Positions 9,878 to 21,008 of a stretch of DNA of 64,000 nt are shown here, one piece after another. The stretch is from Sordariomycetes sp. S80-01Y (taxonomy: Eukaryota > Ascomycota > Sordariomycetes). Location of the stretch: NCBI GenBank assembly GCA_037042185.1, contig JAXQJY010000028.1:372001-436000 (forward strand), written 5' to 3'. Every line of letters begins with the position of its first letter. Position 1 is the first letter of the stretch. A model generated the notes under the pieces. The model was not told where the DNA came from. It was given only the letters and a program-made list of their open reading frames with translations, and did no database searches. Made by a program: the position numbers and the translations under genes.

Positions 9878-10425
9878 TCACATGAGGCCCCTGATGAACT
9901 GATCGAGCCCAAGTTCAAACAGTTCGTTCTTTACGCCCTCGCCGCCTTTGTGCTCAACCGGAGCAAGGGGGTTCTTGACAACTGCATCCTTGTCAGCACG
10001 CTATTCCAGCATAGCCTCCCCATTGCTGTGCCCGTAGCTCACCGTATTCCACCCAGAGGTTGATGTAGATCTGGTGCAGGACGTTCCGCATGCTCATGGT
10101 GCCCGTGTCCGTCAGCAGGACGAACCGCAGGTTCGCGGGCGTCTCGTAGAAGTGCAGCTTGTAGTTGGCCGTGCGGTAGCTTATGAAGGCGTCGTCGTCG
10201 CCGCCGAGCTTGCGCACCATGTTGCGCAGGGAGAAGACGGTGCCGAAGATGAGCTTCGCGTCGTCCGAGGCATTGGTGCGTCTGGCGTTGGGGTCGTGTG
10301 GGAGCCAGGAGCGTGTGTATATGCATTCAGCTGCGACGGTTTTCAGTAAAGGGATCGAGGATGTGCGGATCGAAGGTAGAGGGCATACTGTGGCGGTCGA
10401 AGATGTAGAAGGAGTAGACCGTCAT
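9878..10425 (-). CDS. BET5: TRAPP complex subunit Bet5 (TRAPPC1)
   Basis: Three minus-strand exons: 10425-10389, 10330-10043 and 9981-9878 (142 aa, close to TRAPPC1 at ~145). The N-terminus MTVYSFYIFDRHTECIY is the start of the longin-like fold. Exon 2 gives RSWLPHDPNARR, AKLIFGTVFSLRNMVRKL, FISYRTANYKLHFYETP and TGTMSMRNVLHQIYINLW. Exon 3 ends the conserved EYVVKNPLAP and ELFELGLDQFI. Bet5 is a core subunit of TRAPP, the guanine-nucleotide exchange factor for Ypt1/Rab1 in ER-to-Golgi and later transport, and binds Bet3 and Trs23. Introns are 58 and 61 nt with GTATGC and GTGAGC donors. Both junctions were fixed by the restored family sequence. Confidence 0.93.
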
Positions 10426-11101
10426 GGTGGCCGTCGGGTAGTCGGTCAGGGGGGAGCGGCGGGATGGGAGGTTGTTCGTCGTATCATTAGCTGAAATAGT
10501 TTGAGCGGCTCAGGGTTGTAACGTATTGCTGATCGTGAATCGTGGAGGGCGAGGTTCTGTGGCGTGTCGCGTCGCCGGAGAGGTGGTGTTGAAGTTGTCC
10601 TGGATGGTCGCAAGCCACAATCCAACAGCTCCCTACCACGATGAGGCTGATGCCATGCCGCTGGTGCCAGTGGAGATCGGCCGCTGCGGGGCATCAGCCA
10701 GGGGTGCCGGGGCGGTGGGCGGGGAGTCAATGGCGGGCGGGCACGTTCTGGTCGTGGGGTCCAACCCGGGACGGACATCGACTGGCCTTCACTCTCCCCC
10801 TCCACCGTCTCCCGCCGACCTCAGCTGCTGACTTGCTTGTCAGCTGCCAGCCTGGTCCTCCTCGAATATACCCACCCACCTTTGACCTCTCTGTGTCCTT
10901 GCGACCGCAGCTGCGACGAACCATTCGGAGCTCTGTCCACTACTCCGACGGACTGAACAGCAGAGCTTCACCTGCTCACGAGTTGTCGACGATTTAGGCT
11001 TCCGCGTATCTGCACGTCAAGCTCGACAGGCGACTTGGCAGCCTTACTGCGCCGAACCGAGTCGAGATTGAGCTATAGCCTGAAGGTCTGGGGCATCAGC
11101 C
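10426..11101. promoter_or_regulatory. Divergent promoter region, BET5 / CaMKK-type kinase
   Basis: 676 bp between two start codons. No protein-like frame. The right half is C/T-rich, like a leader. No individual site can be named with confidence. Confidence 0.45.
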
Positions 11102-13262
11102 ATGGCTGACCAAGAGCTCCCCACGCCCAGCGAGCACGATGCTTCTGCTGCGTCAACACCCTTCACGTCACCGCGGGTCACCATCGATGATCATGACAGC
11201 GCTATTGGCGCGCGGCCAGCCTTCAATCCGAGCGTGTAAGTCTTCGCCCGCTACGGTCGCGTTTGCACAAGCTGATCACCGTCAAGCTCCGATCCCCCCA
11301 ACATCCAGAAGTTCGCCAGCCCAATGAGACATCACAAACGAACCCCAAGCGCCCACCGCGAAGTCAAGGAGACCCTGGACGCCCGGGTCGAATTCGACGA
11401 GGAAATAGACGGGCGAACCCACCATCGCATAAACCAATACGTGATTCAGGACGAGATAGGACGGGGCTCGTACGGCAGTGTCCATCTGGGCACTGACTCA
11501 TCCGGCACGGAGTACGCGATCAAGGAATTCTCCAAAGTACGGCTGCGCAAGCGCGCGCAGTCGGAGATCCTGAAACATGGGCCGCATCGACCTCTACGTC
11601 GCTCGGGGCTGGATGCACCCCTTACACCTTACGCCAGTGGTGGGAGCTTGCGTGCGGGTGAGAAGACGGACGCGCTGTACTTGATTCGGGAGGAAATCGC
11701 CATCATGAAGAAGCTGAATCATCCCAACCTGGTGTCTTTAATTGAGGTTCTGGATGACCCTGAGGAGGATTCGCTTTACATGGTCATGGAGATGTGCAAG
11801 AAGGGGGTTGTAATGAAGGTGGGCTTGGATGAGGAGGCGACGCCTTATGATGACGAACAATGCAGGCATTGGTTTCGAGATCTGATACTGGGCATTGAAT
11901 ACCGTGAGTCTCTTGAAATCTGGGTCGCTATCCCCCGCTAACAACGAGTAGTTCACGCTCAGGGCATCATTCACCGAGACATCAAGCCCGACAACTTGCT
12001 GCTGTCTGAGGATAATGTTCTGAAGGTAGTCGATTTCGGCGTCTCGCAAATGTTCCAACCCTCGAGCGATATGCGAACAGCCAAATCAGCAGGCTCGCCA
12101 GCCTTCCTACCTCCCGAGCTGTGTGGTAAGCACGGCGATGTATCGGGCCAGGCAGCAGATATATGGTCCATGGGCGTCTCCCTATACTGCTTGAAATATG
12201 GTCGGATCCCGTTCAACAGGGAAAGCATGATGCAGATGTACGACGCCATCAAGAACGATGAGCCAACGCTACCGGAGAACGAAAATCTTATGCTGTCGGA
12301 TCTCTTCTGTAAGATCTTCGAGAAGGATCCAGAAAAGCGCATTCAGATGCATGATCTTCGGGTAGGTGACTCGAGCGAGGACTTGGGAAACATGCTTACG
12401 CTCGCAGAATCACCCCTGGGTGACCAACAATGGTACGGACGACTTGCTTCCTGCTGAGGAGAACTGCGCCCATCACATCGACCCTCCCAACGAGCTCGAG
12501 CTGGCACATGCCTTCACCCGGAAAATGAATCACCTGCTTTGTGTCATGAAAGTCCTTCAACGATTCAAGGCCTTGTTGGCCAGGAAGCGGGCACGGGAAC
12601 TGGAAGAGCAAGGCCTCTCGGCAACCGCAGAAACCCCGACCAAGAGGGACGATGGTTTCGATCCAGCAGTAGAGAAGGCGAAGGCTGAAGAAATCGAGTC
12701 GCTCCTGGAACGCCGACGAAAGATTCACAGCCAAAGCGAGAAGCCGATCGAGGAGGGACGGGATACTCCGGATGTGGAGGTAGATGAGCAAGAACCCCTT
12801 TTCCTCGGCATCGGCACCGGAGCCAGGGATGATTTCGCCATGGACGAGGCCACACCGAACATCGTCGCCGACTCACCGACCGCCGTCGACTTCAACGTCT
12901 ACGATCGCGCATACGAGGATGCGATCGAGGAGAGGCTCAAGTCCAGCTCTCATCGCCCGACTCTTTACCTGACCAGGTTCGTCAAAGACAGAGAGCACCT
13001 GAGGCATCTAGAGAAGCTCATCGATACCTCGGACCGGTCATCGACTACGGGTAAGCTCGCGGAGCTGGCTTCTACGGGCAAAGCATCGGCGACGGATAGG
13101 ATCTCCGAGCTGGCGGCCTCAGGCAAGAGCACCGCGACTGATAAGGTCTCGGAGGTTGCTTCGAAAGCCGCCGCGAACGAGAAGCTGGCGGATCTGGCAT
13201 CGAAGCTTGGGCTGTCGAACGCTCAAGAGAACCATGAGCCCAAGTCGAGCCCAAGCGCATGA
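11102..13262 (+). CDS. CaMKK/Ssp1-type serine/threonine kinase (upstream kinase of Snf1/AMPK or CaMK)
   Basis: Four exons: 11102-11235, 11287-11903, 11952-12361 and 12408-13262 (671 aa); introns are 51, 48 and 46 nt. Kinase domain: glycine loop IGRGSYGSV (from ~102), ATP lysine in YAIKEF (~124), catalytic HRDIKPDN (H258-R-D260), DFG at 278-280 and the activation segment SAGSPAFLPPEL. An Arg/Pro-rich insert after the lysine (HGPHRPLRR, then a long Gly/Ser loop before IREEIAIMKKL) is the signature of CaM-kinase kinases. The domain is followed by NHPWVTNNGTDDLLPAEEN, as in fungal Ssp1/CmkC proteins. Known relatives phosphorylate the activation loop of AMPK/Snf1 or CaMKs. The C-terminus (about residues 600-662) holds a ~15-residue repeat. 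The ATG at 11102 opens an acceptable N-terminus; the frame is closed upstream. Confidence 0.88.
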
Positions 13263-15700
13263 CGGGGTACGCCCTAAGGTGGAGAGAGGCACAGGAGATA
13301 TTTGGCCACCGCGGTATATGTCGGAGCGGTTGGAGAAGGAGCGGCGAAATGATTGCGAAACGAGATATGACATAACTTCTGGACAAGAGCTGAGGTATCA
13401 GAGAGATGTGCAGCGCTAGTGATGCACGAGGATATGTCTATTTTGAAGCATACTGTCGCATGTTGTCATGGGAGGGTGCATACGTGTGTCGCAGGACAGA
13501 TTGCCGCTCGCATGCCTCCACATGGAACCCTGAGTGCCGCACATGTGGTTATCGGAAGCTTCCCACTGGACGAAAGAACTTGACTGCTCTTGGATACAAG
13601 GCTCGAAATGTTGTGATGACACCTTCACCGCTCTAGTCTTCAGCGAGGTGAGACCGGCGGTGAAATCGAAGATGCGCGCGTTATGATTGTGATAGTATAA
13701 ATCAACGCGACAAAAGCGCACGAGAAGAGAGCCAGTCACACGGCTCAGAGAGGCACGACCCCCTATCGTTCATACCCAATGGCCACAGATACGCGCCAAT
13801 AGGGGTCCCAGCCCGCAAGGAGAAGGAGTGAAGACAATGATCCGAACCAACCTCCTTGTCTCCTTATGAGTTGGCACAGGTGATGCAGGGTAGCTTCGAT
13901 GTGAGCAGGCTGCGGCATCGCGGTGCGGATTCGCAGCGGATTCGCAGGTATTCACACCAGCGGCCTTGGTTCCTGATTCAGCGAAGAGTCCCCGTGCCGA
14001 TATAGCCATTTTCACGCATAGTCCGGAGACTAGCTTGGTGAAACCCGGGACAAAACTTAGTTGGGAGAGGTGAGGACGCCGGCGTGGGCGGGAATGACTA
14101 GTGGTAGCCCACAACGAGGCACGGAGCATAACATAAGCTAAGCAAAAGTTAGCATCTTCGCGGCTCGCGGCTGCGCATCAAAATGTCTCAGCCCAAAGCT
14201 GGGGGGGCCAGACTCTTTCCGAGCCGAGGCGTGTTACAAGACTGAATCGTCGGCGGCGGCCTGTCACGCTGCACCCTCTCACCTCCGACCTCCCACGTAC
14301 GGAGGACGCTGACAGTCTGGAGGAACCACTCCGCACCAGCTCACCGACAGTCCCCTCTCCCCCCCCCTCCCCGCCGTTGCTAAGTGTGGTCGAGCAATTT
14401 CCCGTGCAATTGGGGAAGCTTCCTCCAGGCTCCAGGACGGCACGCATTATCCGAAACGCAGCGGGCGGGCAGTGAGCAGATTGGCTTGGTGATGCCGCTG
14501 GTCAACAACCTGGTGGTCGTGACGTCTTGGGGGGGCGGTGACGTCTATTCGGCTTGAGCTCAGGCTGGGGAGGGGGGGATGTATCTGCTGCTGGTGCTGC
14601 TGTTTAGTTGCTGTTCCGGGTAACCCAAGCGACTGAAGCGCCGAGAAATCCCGGGCGCGGGATACACGTATCGCTAGTAGGCCCTGGTAAGGCTCTACTA
14701 CAAGCAGCGGTAAGGTATGGTATGTTATGTAGGTATTGGTTTAGTACATAGTGCCAGTAGGATGGAAGGGCTGAGACTGCGGCGGGCCTTCACATGGCAC
14801 TGGAGTGGTGGTAATGCTATAGTAAGCCTGGACAGACTTGACAGAGATGGGGCTCCCGGAGAGGAAGAGGGTCGGTCGTAATTAGCGAAGCACGAGTGAG
14901 AGAAATCCACGCCCACATCCCATCTGGGATCTGGATCGAATATGATGATTAGTTACCTGAAGATCCGGGCTTTGCGCTCGTGCGGAGCCAACGAGCCACC
15001 TCAGCGAGGAAAGACTACTTCTGCTTCGTACCCGAGGCCTCTCTTCCAAAGGTTGCATCCTGGGGTTGGTTGACAAACCAAGGCACCTAAGCTAAGCAAA
15101 CAGTGGGCTGCGGGCAGTTGCAGCACTGCGTCATTGTCATCTACAGTACTGAGTACTAGTGCGAAGTCGCATGCTCCCTCCGGGTCGTCCCCACCATTGC
15201 CGTTTCGGGCGGGAGTCAGCACTGCGCACTCGACTCATCGTGACAGGCTGAGTTCAGCTGCTGAGTTCAGCTGCTGAGATGAGGTGAGGTGTGAGGGTGG
15301 GCTTCTCCGTTGAGTTCACGCCTGTCTGCCCAGGACTTTGATGTCCTCAGCAGGCATGCGCATCGTGGTCTCTGCGCTGCAGATTGAGGAACAGGTAAGC
15401 GAAGCCTCCGTGCCATGATGTGCATAGGCCCTTGGGCAGCCGGTCATGAGCGAGGTGCAGCTGCGCTAACCATGTCCCTAGGGTCGTCGGTACGCATCCG
15501 CCCCGCGAACGTGAGAGGCGGCCTCTGTAGTCGGTACACAGATCCATCCAAGCCTTTTCTGGTGCCCCTCGGACCCCGAACGCGGGACTGATCTCGACTG
15601 GTACCTTTACTCAGAACCGAGAACAGCCTCGCCGCGCGCCGCGCCCGGTCTCAGCGTCACCGGCCTGTGCTCCGCCTCTCTCTCCTCCTCGAGAACATTC
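13263..15700. other. Gene-free region between two kinase genes
   Basis: Nothing protein-like on either strand. Contents are G-runs (14345-14360, 14528-14580), a 2.5-copy 13-bp tandem repeat (15247-15278) and otherwise unique sequence. It probably holds the kinase 3' flank and distal Hal4-type promoter. Confidence 0.5.
15247..15278. repeat. 13-bp tandem repeat, ~2.5 copies
   Basis: The unit GCTGAGTTCAGCT starts at 15247 and 15260, with a third partial copy at 15273. Each unit contains an AGCTGCTGAG-type overlap. Noncoding. Confidence 0.85.
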
Positions 15701-16834
15701 TCATTTATTAGCAAGCCGGCGAAGCTTCCAGTTGCCAGAGGGTGTCATTTGGCATCTGCCAGTGCCGGTGCCAGTGTCAGTGTCAGTACCAACGGTGGAT
15801 GACGGATCGCGACAAATCCACCCGCTTCCCCCTCCACGGGTCTGCACGGAAACGTCTGTCCGCCCGCAGCAGCTGCAGCGTTTTCTCGGCGGGCTGCCTC
15901 CCCAACCCCACCAGCACCGCTCCACTGCCAGTGGCGGCAGCAGCAGCAGCGGCAGCAGCACCAGCAGAGCAGCGCCGCCAGCGTCGGTGCCAGTCACGGT
16001 GCCACCTGCCACGGCAGAGAAGCCCTCTCCCCCTTCGAGTTCAACCCCGATTTTCGACGTTCCCGGGCCAAGGACACGGCGTCGTCCACGTCCACGTCCA
16101 CGTCCACGTCCTGGACCGCGACCACTGGCAGCCCACGGCCACGGGGCCTCCACTGCTCATTGCCCACTGCCTGCACCGCTGCCTGCACCACCTGCACCTG
16201 CACCTGCACTGCTTTCGCTGCCAGCGCCAGCGCCAGTGCCAGAGCCAGAGCCAGAGCCAGCACCCTGTGCCAGTGCCACTCCCGCCAGCCTCCAGCCTGA
16301 GGCGGCTATTATTACCAAGCCCTTCCTGGCCGACATCCTTCCTCTTAGCCCGCTGGGTCTACCTTGCGTGTGCCCTCAATACAAATCCAGCCGACGACCA
16401 TACTCCCCAATTCCCTCACCTCGACCCTGCCCTAACCTCTCTTCCTCCCCATCTCGACCCTTTGCTCCGTCGCAAACACCACAGACGGCACGCCAGCCCA
16501 CCGTTGAACCACGAGCGGTTTTGACGCCCCACGAGCCGCGCCCCCGCCCCCTGCAGGGCTTGAGCACGCTTAGCATCGCACCCTTTGACGGGCAGCTCCT
16601 CGTTGCGCCACAGTCTCACAAAAACTTCTCTTCACCCCCAGCGCAAGCGCAACGCATTAGTCCACAGCGCGTTGCTGCGTCGCTGCTCGGAGCGCTGCAC
16701 AAGGCTTTTCGTACGCTTTCACGATCCTCTTCCCTCGGCCGTCGAACCTGTGCGACTCGCAACAACTACCCCTCCTAACGCTGCCCCGAAGAGCCAATCG
16801 CCTCGAAGCCACTCCTCCGCTCGTCGACCGAAAC
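15701..16834 (+). other. Low-complexity leader/promoter of the Hal4-type kinase
   Basis: About 1.1 kb dominated by CCA/CAG/GCC and GTC words, so biased that two frames stay open for hundreds of codons (15732-16778 and 15742-16524). The encoded strings are Pro/Pro-Val/Arg-rich and unlike any domain. Short tandem arrays are embedded: GTCCAC four times (16084-16110) and GCCAGW hexamers (about 16224-16263). I read it as 5' leader and core promoter, not a gene. Confidence 0.5.
16084..16110. repeat. (GTCCAC)n hexamer repeat
   Basis: Four full units plus a partial one within the biased leader region. A second hexamer array of the form GCCAGW follows at about 16224-16263. Confidence 0.85.
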
Positions 16835-18406
16835 ATGTCGACGACAACTTCAAACCCGCCCGAGTCAACGAAGCCCGCGTCTACGCCAAACTCGAAAGCC
16901 TCTTCGATAAAGTCGCACGATGGACCTTCAAGGTCGGCCGCCACGACTCCCGACGCTGGAAGCCGGAACGGTGTCAACGGGGATCGATCCCCTCCCGTAC
17001 ACAACGCCGATGGCTTATTAAAACCCGTTGTTCCGGAAAGGACTGAGAAGGCACCCCTCAAGGAGAGGTTGACGCGCATGTTCTCGAGCAAGGATGTGAA
17101 CAAGGCGGGCAGCCCGACAAGCAGCCAGAACGGCGAGCCGACCGGTCGTCCCAGAGGCGCCTCCTTGAACGGCTCAGCGACGCCCATGTCCAGGAAAGAG
17201 TCTCAGTCGGACCAGGGGAAGCCTGTGAAGTCCCCGCCAACCCAGCATGTCCAGCGCTTCATGATCAATGAGGACGTTCAGGGTGGTCATGAACACCATC
17301 TAAGGTCTGCGCGCCGTCAGGAGAAGCTGTCCGACATGTGGCAGAAGCTCATCGGCAAGAAGCAGGAGTCGCCCGACCATGCTGATCTCTCCTTGGTCTC
17401 GAACTGGGTGGACGCATTAAAGCAGGAGAAGGACGAAGCCAACGACAGAAGAGGAGGTCCCAACGCCACTCCAACCCTCATCGAAAAGTACGGCAAATGC
17501 CAAGAAGTTGTTGGAAGGGGCGCCTTCGGCATCGTGAGGATATCTCACAAGAAGCTTGGGACCAGCGGAGAGAAGCTTTTTGCAGTTAAGGAGTTCCGCC
17601 GCAGACCCGAAGAGTCGGAAAAGAAGTACAGCAAGCGCTTGACGGCCGAGTTCTGCATCTCATCGTCGCTTCGACACCCCAACGTCATCCACACCCTCGA
17701 CCTTCTCAAGGACGCCAAGGGAGACTATTGCGAAGTCATGGAGTTCTGCGCCGGAGGAGACCTGTATACCCTCGTCTTGTCAAGTGGTAAGCTCGAGGTC
17801 CAGGAAGCCGACTGCCTTTTCAAGCAGATGATGAGGGGTGTCCAATATCTCCATGAAATGGGAGTTGCTCATCGCGACCTCAAACCCGAGAATCTCCTGT
17901 TGACTACCCGTGGTGGTCTGAAGATTACCGATTTCGGTAACGGCGAGTGCTTCCGCATGGCTTGGGAGACGGATGCCCACATGGTATCCGGCCTCTGCGG
18001 CTCCGCACCATACATTTCCCCCGAGGAGTATACAGACAACGAGTTCGACGCTCGCGCTGTCGATGTGTGGGCTTGCGGTGTCATTTATATGGCGATGCGG
18101 ACTGGTCGTCACCTGTGGCGCGTAGCAAAGAAGGAGGAAGACGAGTTCTATCGCCGTTACCTCGAGGGTCGTCGCGATGAGGAAGGCTACGGTCCCATTG
18201 AGTCGCTCTCAAGGGTACGTGTTCCCCATCCTGTCACCAGCGGAGCTTTTGTAATGTCTGACTCGGACTCGCAGGCAAGATGTCGAAATGTTATATACTC
18301 CGTCCTTGACCCTCATCCCCACAGGCGCCTTACGGCCGCGCAGGTACTCAAGTCTGAGTGGGTTCGCGAGATCACCCTGTGCAAGGCTGGCGAGGAGGGC
18401 TTGTGA
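16835..18406 (+). CDS. Hal4/Sat4-type serine/threonine kinase (ion homeostasis)
   Basis: Exons 16835-18214 and 18275-18406 (503 aa). The first ~215 residues are Ser/Thr/Pro-rich and probably disordered. The kinase domain follows: VGRGAFGIVRI (from ~227), ATP lysine in FAVKEFRRR, HRDLKPENLL (~347), and the unusual DFGNGECFRMAWE (~366), with CGSAPYISPEEY and DVWACGVIYMAM. DFGNGE and the HLWRVAKKEEDEFY region are characteristic of the fungal Hal4/Hal5/Npr1 family, which stabilises nutrient and potassium transporters at the plasma membrane. The 60-nt intron (GTACGT donor, TCTGACTC branch, GCAG acceptor) is in frame and stop-free; removing it restores ESLSRARCRNVIYSVLDPHP. Yeast Sat4 is 603 aa. 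Hal4 is preferred over Hal5 on overall look only. Confidence 0.88.
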   Translation: MSTTTSNPPESTKPASTPNSKASSIKSHDGPSRSAATTPDAGSRNGVNGDRSPPVHNADGLLKPVVPERTEKAPLKERLTRMFSSKDVNKAGSPTSSQNGEPTGRPRGASLNGSATPMSRKESQSDQGKPVKSPPTQHVQRFMINEDVQGGHEHHLRSARRQEKLSDMWQKLIGKKQESPDHADLSLVSNWVDALKQEKDEANDRRGGPNATPTLIEKYGKCQEVVGRGAFGIVRISHKKLGTSGEKLFAVKEFRRRPEESEKKYSKRLTAEFCISSSLRHPNVIHTLDLLKDAKGDYCEVMEFCAGGDLYTLVLSSGKLEVQEADCLFKQMMRGVQYLHEMGVAHRDLKPENLLLTTRGGLKITDFGNGECFRMAWETDAHMVSGLCGSAPYISPEEYTDNEFDARAVDVWACGVIYMAMRTGRHLWRVAKKEEDEFYRRYLEGRRDEEGYGPIESLSRVRVPHPVTSGAFVMSDSDSQARCRNVIYSVLDPHPHRRLTAAQVLKSEWVREITLCKAGEEGL

Positions 18407-19581
18407 CAGGGATGAGAGGGAGGGTCTCTTGAAGTACGGTGAACGCTGACTTCCCGTCTACTGCTCACTGGAGGGTTCGACCCCCTCACCCACCGACCCT
18501 GCTCCCTCTTTTAGCGCTACCGCCTGCACAACACTCGGCGACAACGGTCCCATGACTTGTCCACATCGGCCTTGATGACTATACGGTCCATATCTACTAC
18601 AAAGTTCAGCAGTACGCACAGCAATGGAGTTTTTTTTTTTTTGGGTTTACGCCTGCGTATGACTTTTTCTTCGCAACGACGGCATACATAGCACGCTCGC
18701 AGTATCACGGTCATGCGGGCTTCACGTAACAACAGGAGTCACACACACACTTTGGGAGTTGGTTCATTTAGGTGTTCCTTTTTTTGTTGGCGCTGGAGGC
18801 GGTGAAAGACCGGTCGCTTCTTGTACCTTGCCTGCCCACGGCGGCCGTTTGTAGCTGTGGTTTTCAAATTATGAGAGATTCTACAAAGCAAGCGATTCAA
18901 ACTGCGCGTCTGCGGTACGCAGCTGTGCTTCTCTTGTTGTGTGCACCGGGAGGTGGGCTGAGACGTCAAGTCGTAATAGACTGGTCTTTCTGGATACCCA
19001 ACACGATAATTGTTTTAGAGCGCGTCGGAAGGTTGAGTAGACAACAAAAGTTGCTCGCCGTTCATCAATTCCGCCTCTGCCGCTATATCTGATATATATC
19101 CCTGGGCGGGCATATAACCCCGCCTCTGTACCGAGTACTCTCATGCCGTCAGATGAACCATTCATCATCAACTGAGCATCGCTCATCAAATCTTCGCCCG
19201 CGTGGTACTGCTAAGTACCCGAATTTGATCACAAACCACCGCGCGCCGTCCCTGGCGCTCCGAGAAAGAAAAAAAAAAGGAATAATATAAGATACCTGAA
19301 CAAGGCGCCCAAGATATAACCAATGGTATTATTTCCCCGCGAGACGTTTAAACCCCGCCGATGATAGTCCCACAATAGACCCCCGTGAATGAAACAAAAG
19401 GCAACACCGAGTTCGTTGTGTCAAGTCGTGATCGAAAGTCCCGTGATGATGTCCGTCGTGTAGAAATCAGAGTGCGCTCTAAGTGATGGAGTGCCGCTGG
19501 GAACTTTCTGTTCCCGTACATTTGTGTGGATAATGAGGAGGGGTCAGGTAGGTTTAGACAAACTCGTTTGAGCAAATACTC
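18407..19581. other. 3' flank of Hal4-type kinase and of the unknown gene
   Basis: Two converging genes flank 1.2 kb of T-rich sequence, with a T13 run (18630-18642), a CA microsatellite (18740-18751) and an A-rich patch near 19265-19290. No coding frame is supported. A T-arm-like hairpin at 18471-18487 was considered and dropped. Confidence 0.5.
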
Positions 19582-21008
19582 TTATGAGTGGAAGAGATCC
19601 CATGCGCGCTCGCACAGCTTAAGGAATTCGTCCCTCTTCTGACGCTGGGTCTCAGGACTGTCGCGTCCAGCGCCAAACGGCCCTCTCCTAGTTGCGGCGG
19701 GACCGTGTCCGAGAGGCGGGCTAGAACCGTCTTCATACTCAGCTCGTGTCCTCCTTTTACTGGTGCTGCGGCTGTTATCCGACGGGCGGCTACCAGGTGC
19801 GGGCGAGGGAGGCGTAGGGGGTTGGTGGCCGCCGTAGTGAACGAGCTTGGGTAGAAGCTCGGGTCTGCCGCCGGACATCTCTTGTTGCGCTTCTTCCGCT
19901 GACTTGTACTCCCTCGGGCGACCTGATGATGTAGGGGGTTGTTGTTGTTGTTGTTGTTGTTGATGTTGATGTTGAGGAGGAGGGTGTCCTGGAGACATGG
20001 GCATGGCTCGAGGGTATGCGGTGTGGGGAACCTGGTCGTGATGCGATGAGATGCCTTGGCCGTGCCCGAACACGTCACTGATCGGAGGCAGACGATTCTC
20101 AGTCTGGTTTGCTGGTACGTGGTGAACGTGTGATGTGCTCGATAGATGCGAAGGCTGCTGGTTTTGGAAGCGGCTGCCCGGAGCAGCATTCTGGCGACCA
20201 GTAAAACTGTGGCCGAGAGGAGCAGACTGAATCACCCTCTCATTCGCAAACTGCTTGTGAGACGGTGCAACAATCGACAGACCAGGAGGAGGCCCCTTGT
20301 TCCGTCGCGAGAACCCAGGCGTCTTTGCAGCAAACCCCGAATCCGATTCCCTGTCCTTGTCTGAAGGCCCGTCGCCCTTGGCAGACTGTTGATGTAGCCT
20401 CGCTTCAATGATGTGCCTCTGCTGTTCTCTCACAGACATGCTGCGCTGTATGTGGTCCTTCATATGGGGGTCATCGGTGACAAAGCCCGGGGAGAGGCAC
20501 TGGATGCCCATTTCCTGGATGCTAACCGGGTCGCGCGCAGTCAACGGCCTCGCGGAAGAGGGCGCATTCGAGTTGTTCGAAAGCGTGTTCCTTGAGAGAT
20601 CGAGGCGCGACGGCCGAGGTCGCGTGTTAGACATCTGGGGCGAGCCACCGGGCTCTTTCTTGACGATGATCTTGGGCGGACCGTTCGCGCCGCGGGGACT
20701 GTAGGAGGTCAGTTAGCTTCGACGGGATAATAGAAAGTCGTAGATGTCACGTACCCAGACGGCGAACTCTGAGGCCCTTGGGCAGATTTCGGACTGTTGC
20801 TGCCGAGACGTTGCGCTGATGGGTTGGCGGCTCCGGCAGTTCTGGTGGCGGACGGGGAGGCGCCGTTGGTGGGTGCAGAGGTTGGCGGCGCACCCGTACC
20901 GGCTGTTGACCTTGCGGATGTTGGGGGAGCCGGTGCGGGCATCTCTGCAGAGGCGGCAGACCTTTCGTGGGGAGCCGGTGAAGGTGCCATGGCGATTGCG
21001 GCACTCAT
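19582..21008 (-). CDS. Conserved-looking fungal protein of unknown function
   Basis: Exons 21008-20755 and 20698-19582 (456 aa), separated by a 56-nt intron (GTACGT donor, GCTAAC branch, CTACAG acceptor). I do not recognise a named domain. The first ~85 residues are Ala/Pro/Ser-rich. Next comes a basic IIVKKEPGG. A well-ordered-looking block follows at about residues 145-190 with SIQEMGIQCLSPGFV, DPHMKDHIQRSMSVREQQ and RHIIEARLHQQ. Another short conserved-looking patch is GLSIVAPSHKQFANERVIQ. A glutamine run interrupted by His lies around residues 330-345 (GTT repeat on the plus strand, 19938-19971). The C-terminus is a compact charged helix, ETQRQKRDEFLKLCERAWDLFHS-like. Composition suggests a nuclear or signalling adaptor, but this is a guess. 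The start is the first ATG of the frame. Confidence 0.75.
19938..19971. repeat. Trinucleotide repeat encoding a glutamine run
   Basis: Plus-strand GTT units (CAA on the coding minus strand) inside the unknown gene. They encode about eight consecutive Gln next to a His-Gln alternation, and are likely length-variable between isolates. Confidence 0.85.

Noticed and set aside
15732-16778. 348-codon open frame before the Hal4-type kinase
   Set aside because: Low-complexity Pro/Val/Ser/Arg composition, overlapping an equally open second frame, and no domain or splice structure. Best explained by base composition.
18471-18487. T-arm-like hairpin GAGGG-TTCGACC-CCCTC, as in a tRNA
   Set aside because: No A box, anticodon arm or acceptor stem can be folded upstream; it lies in a kinase 3' flank.
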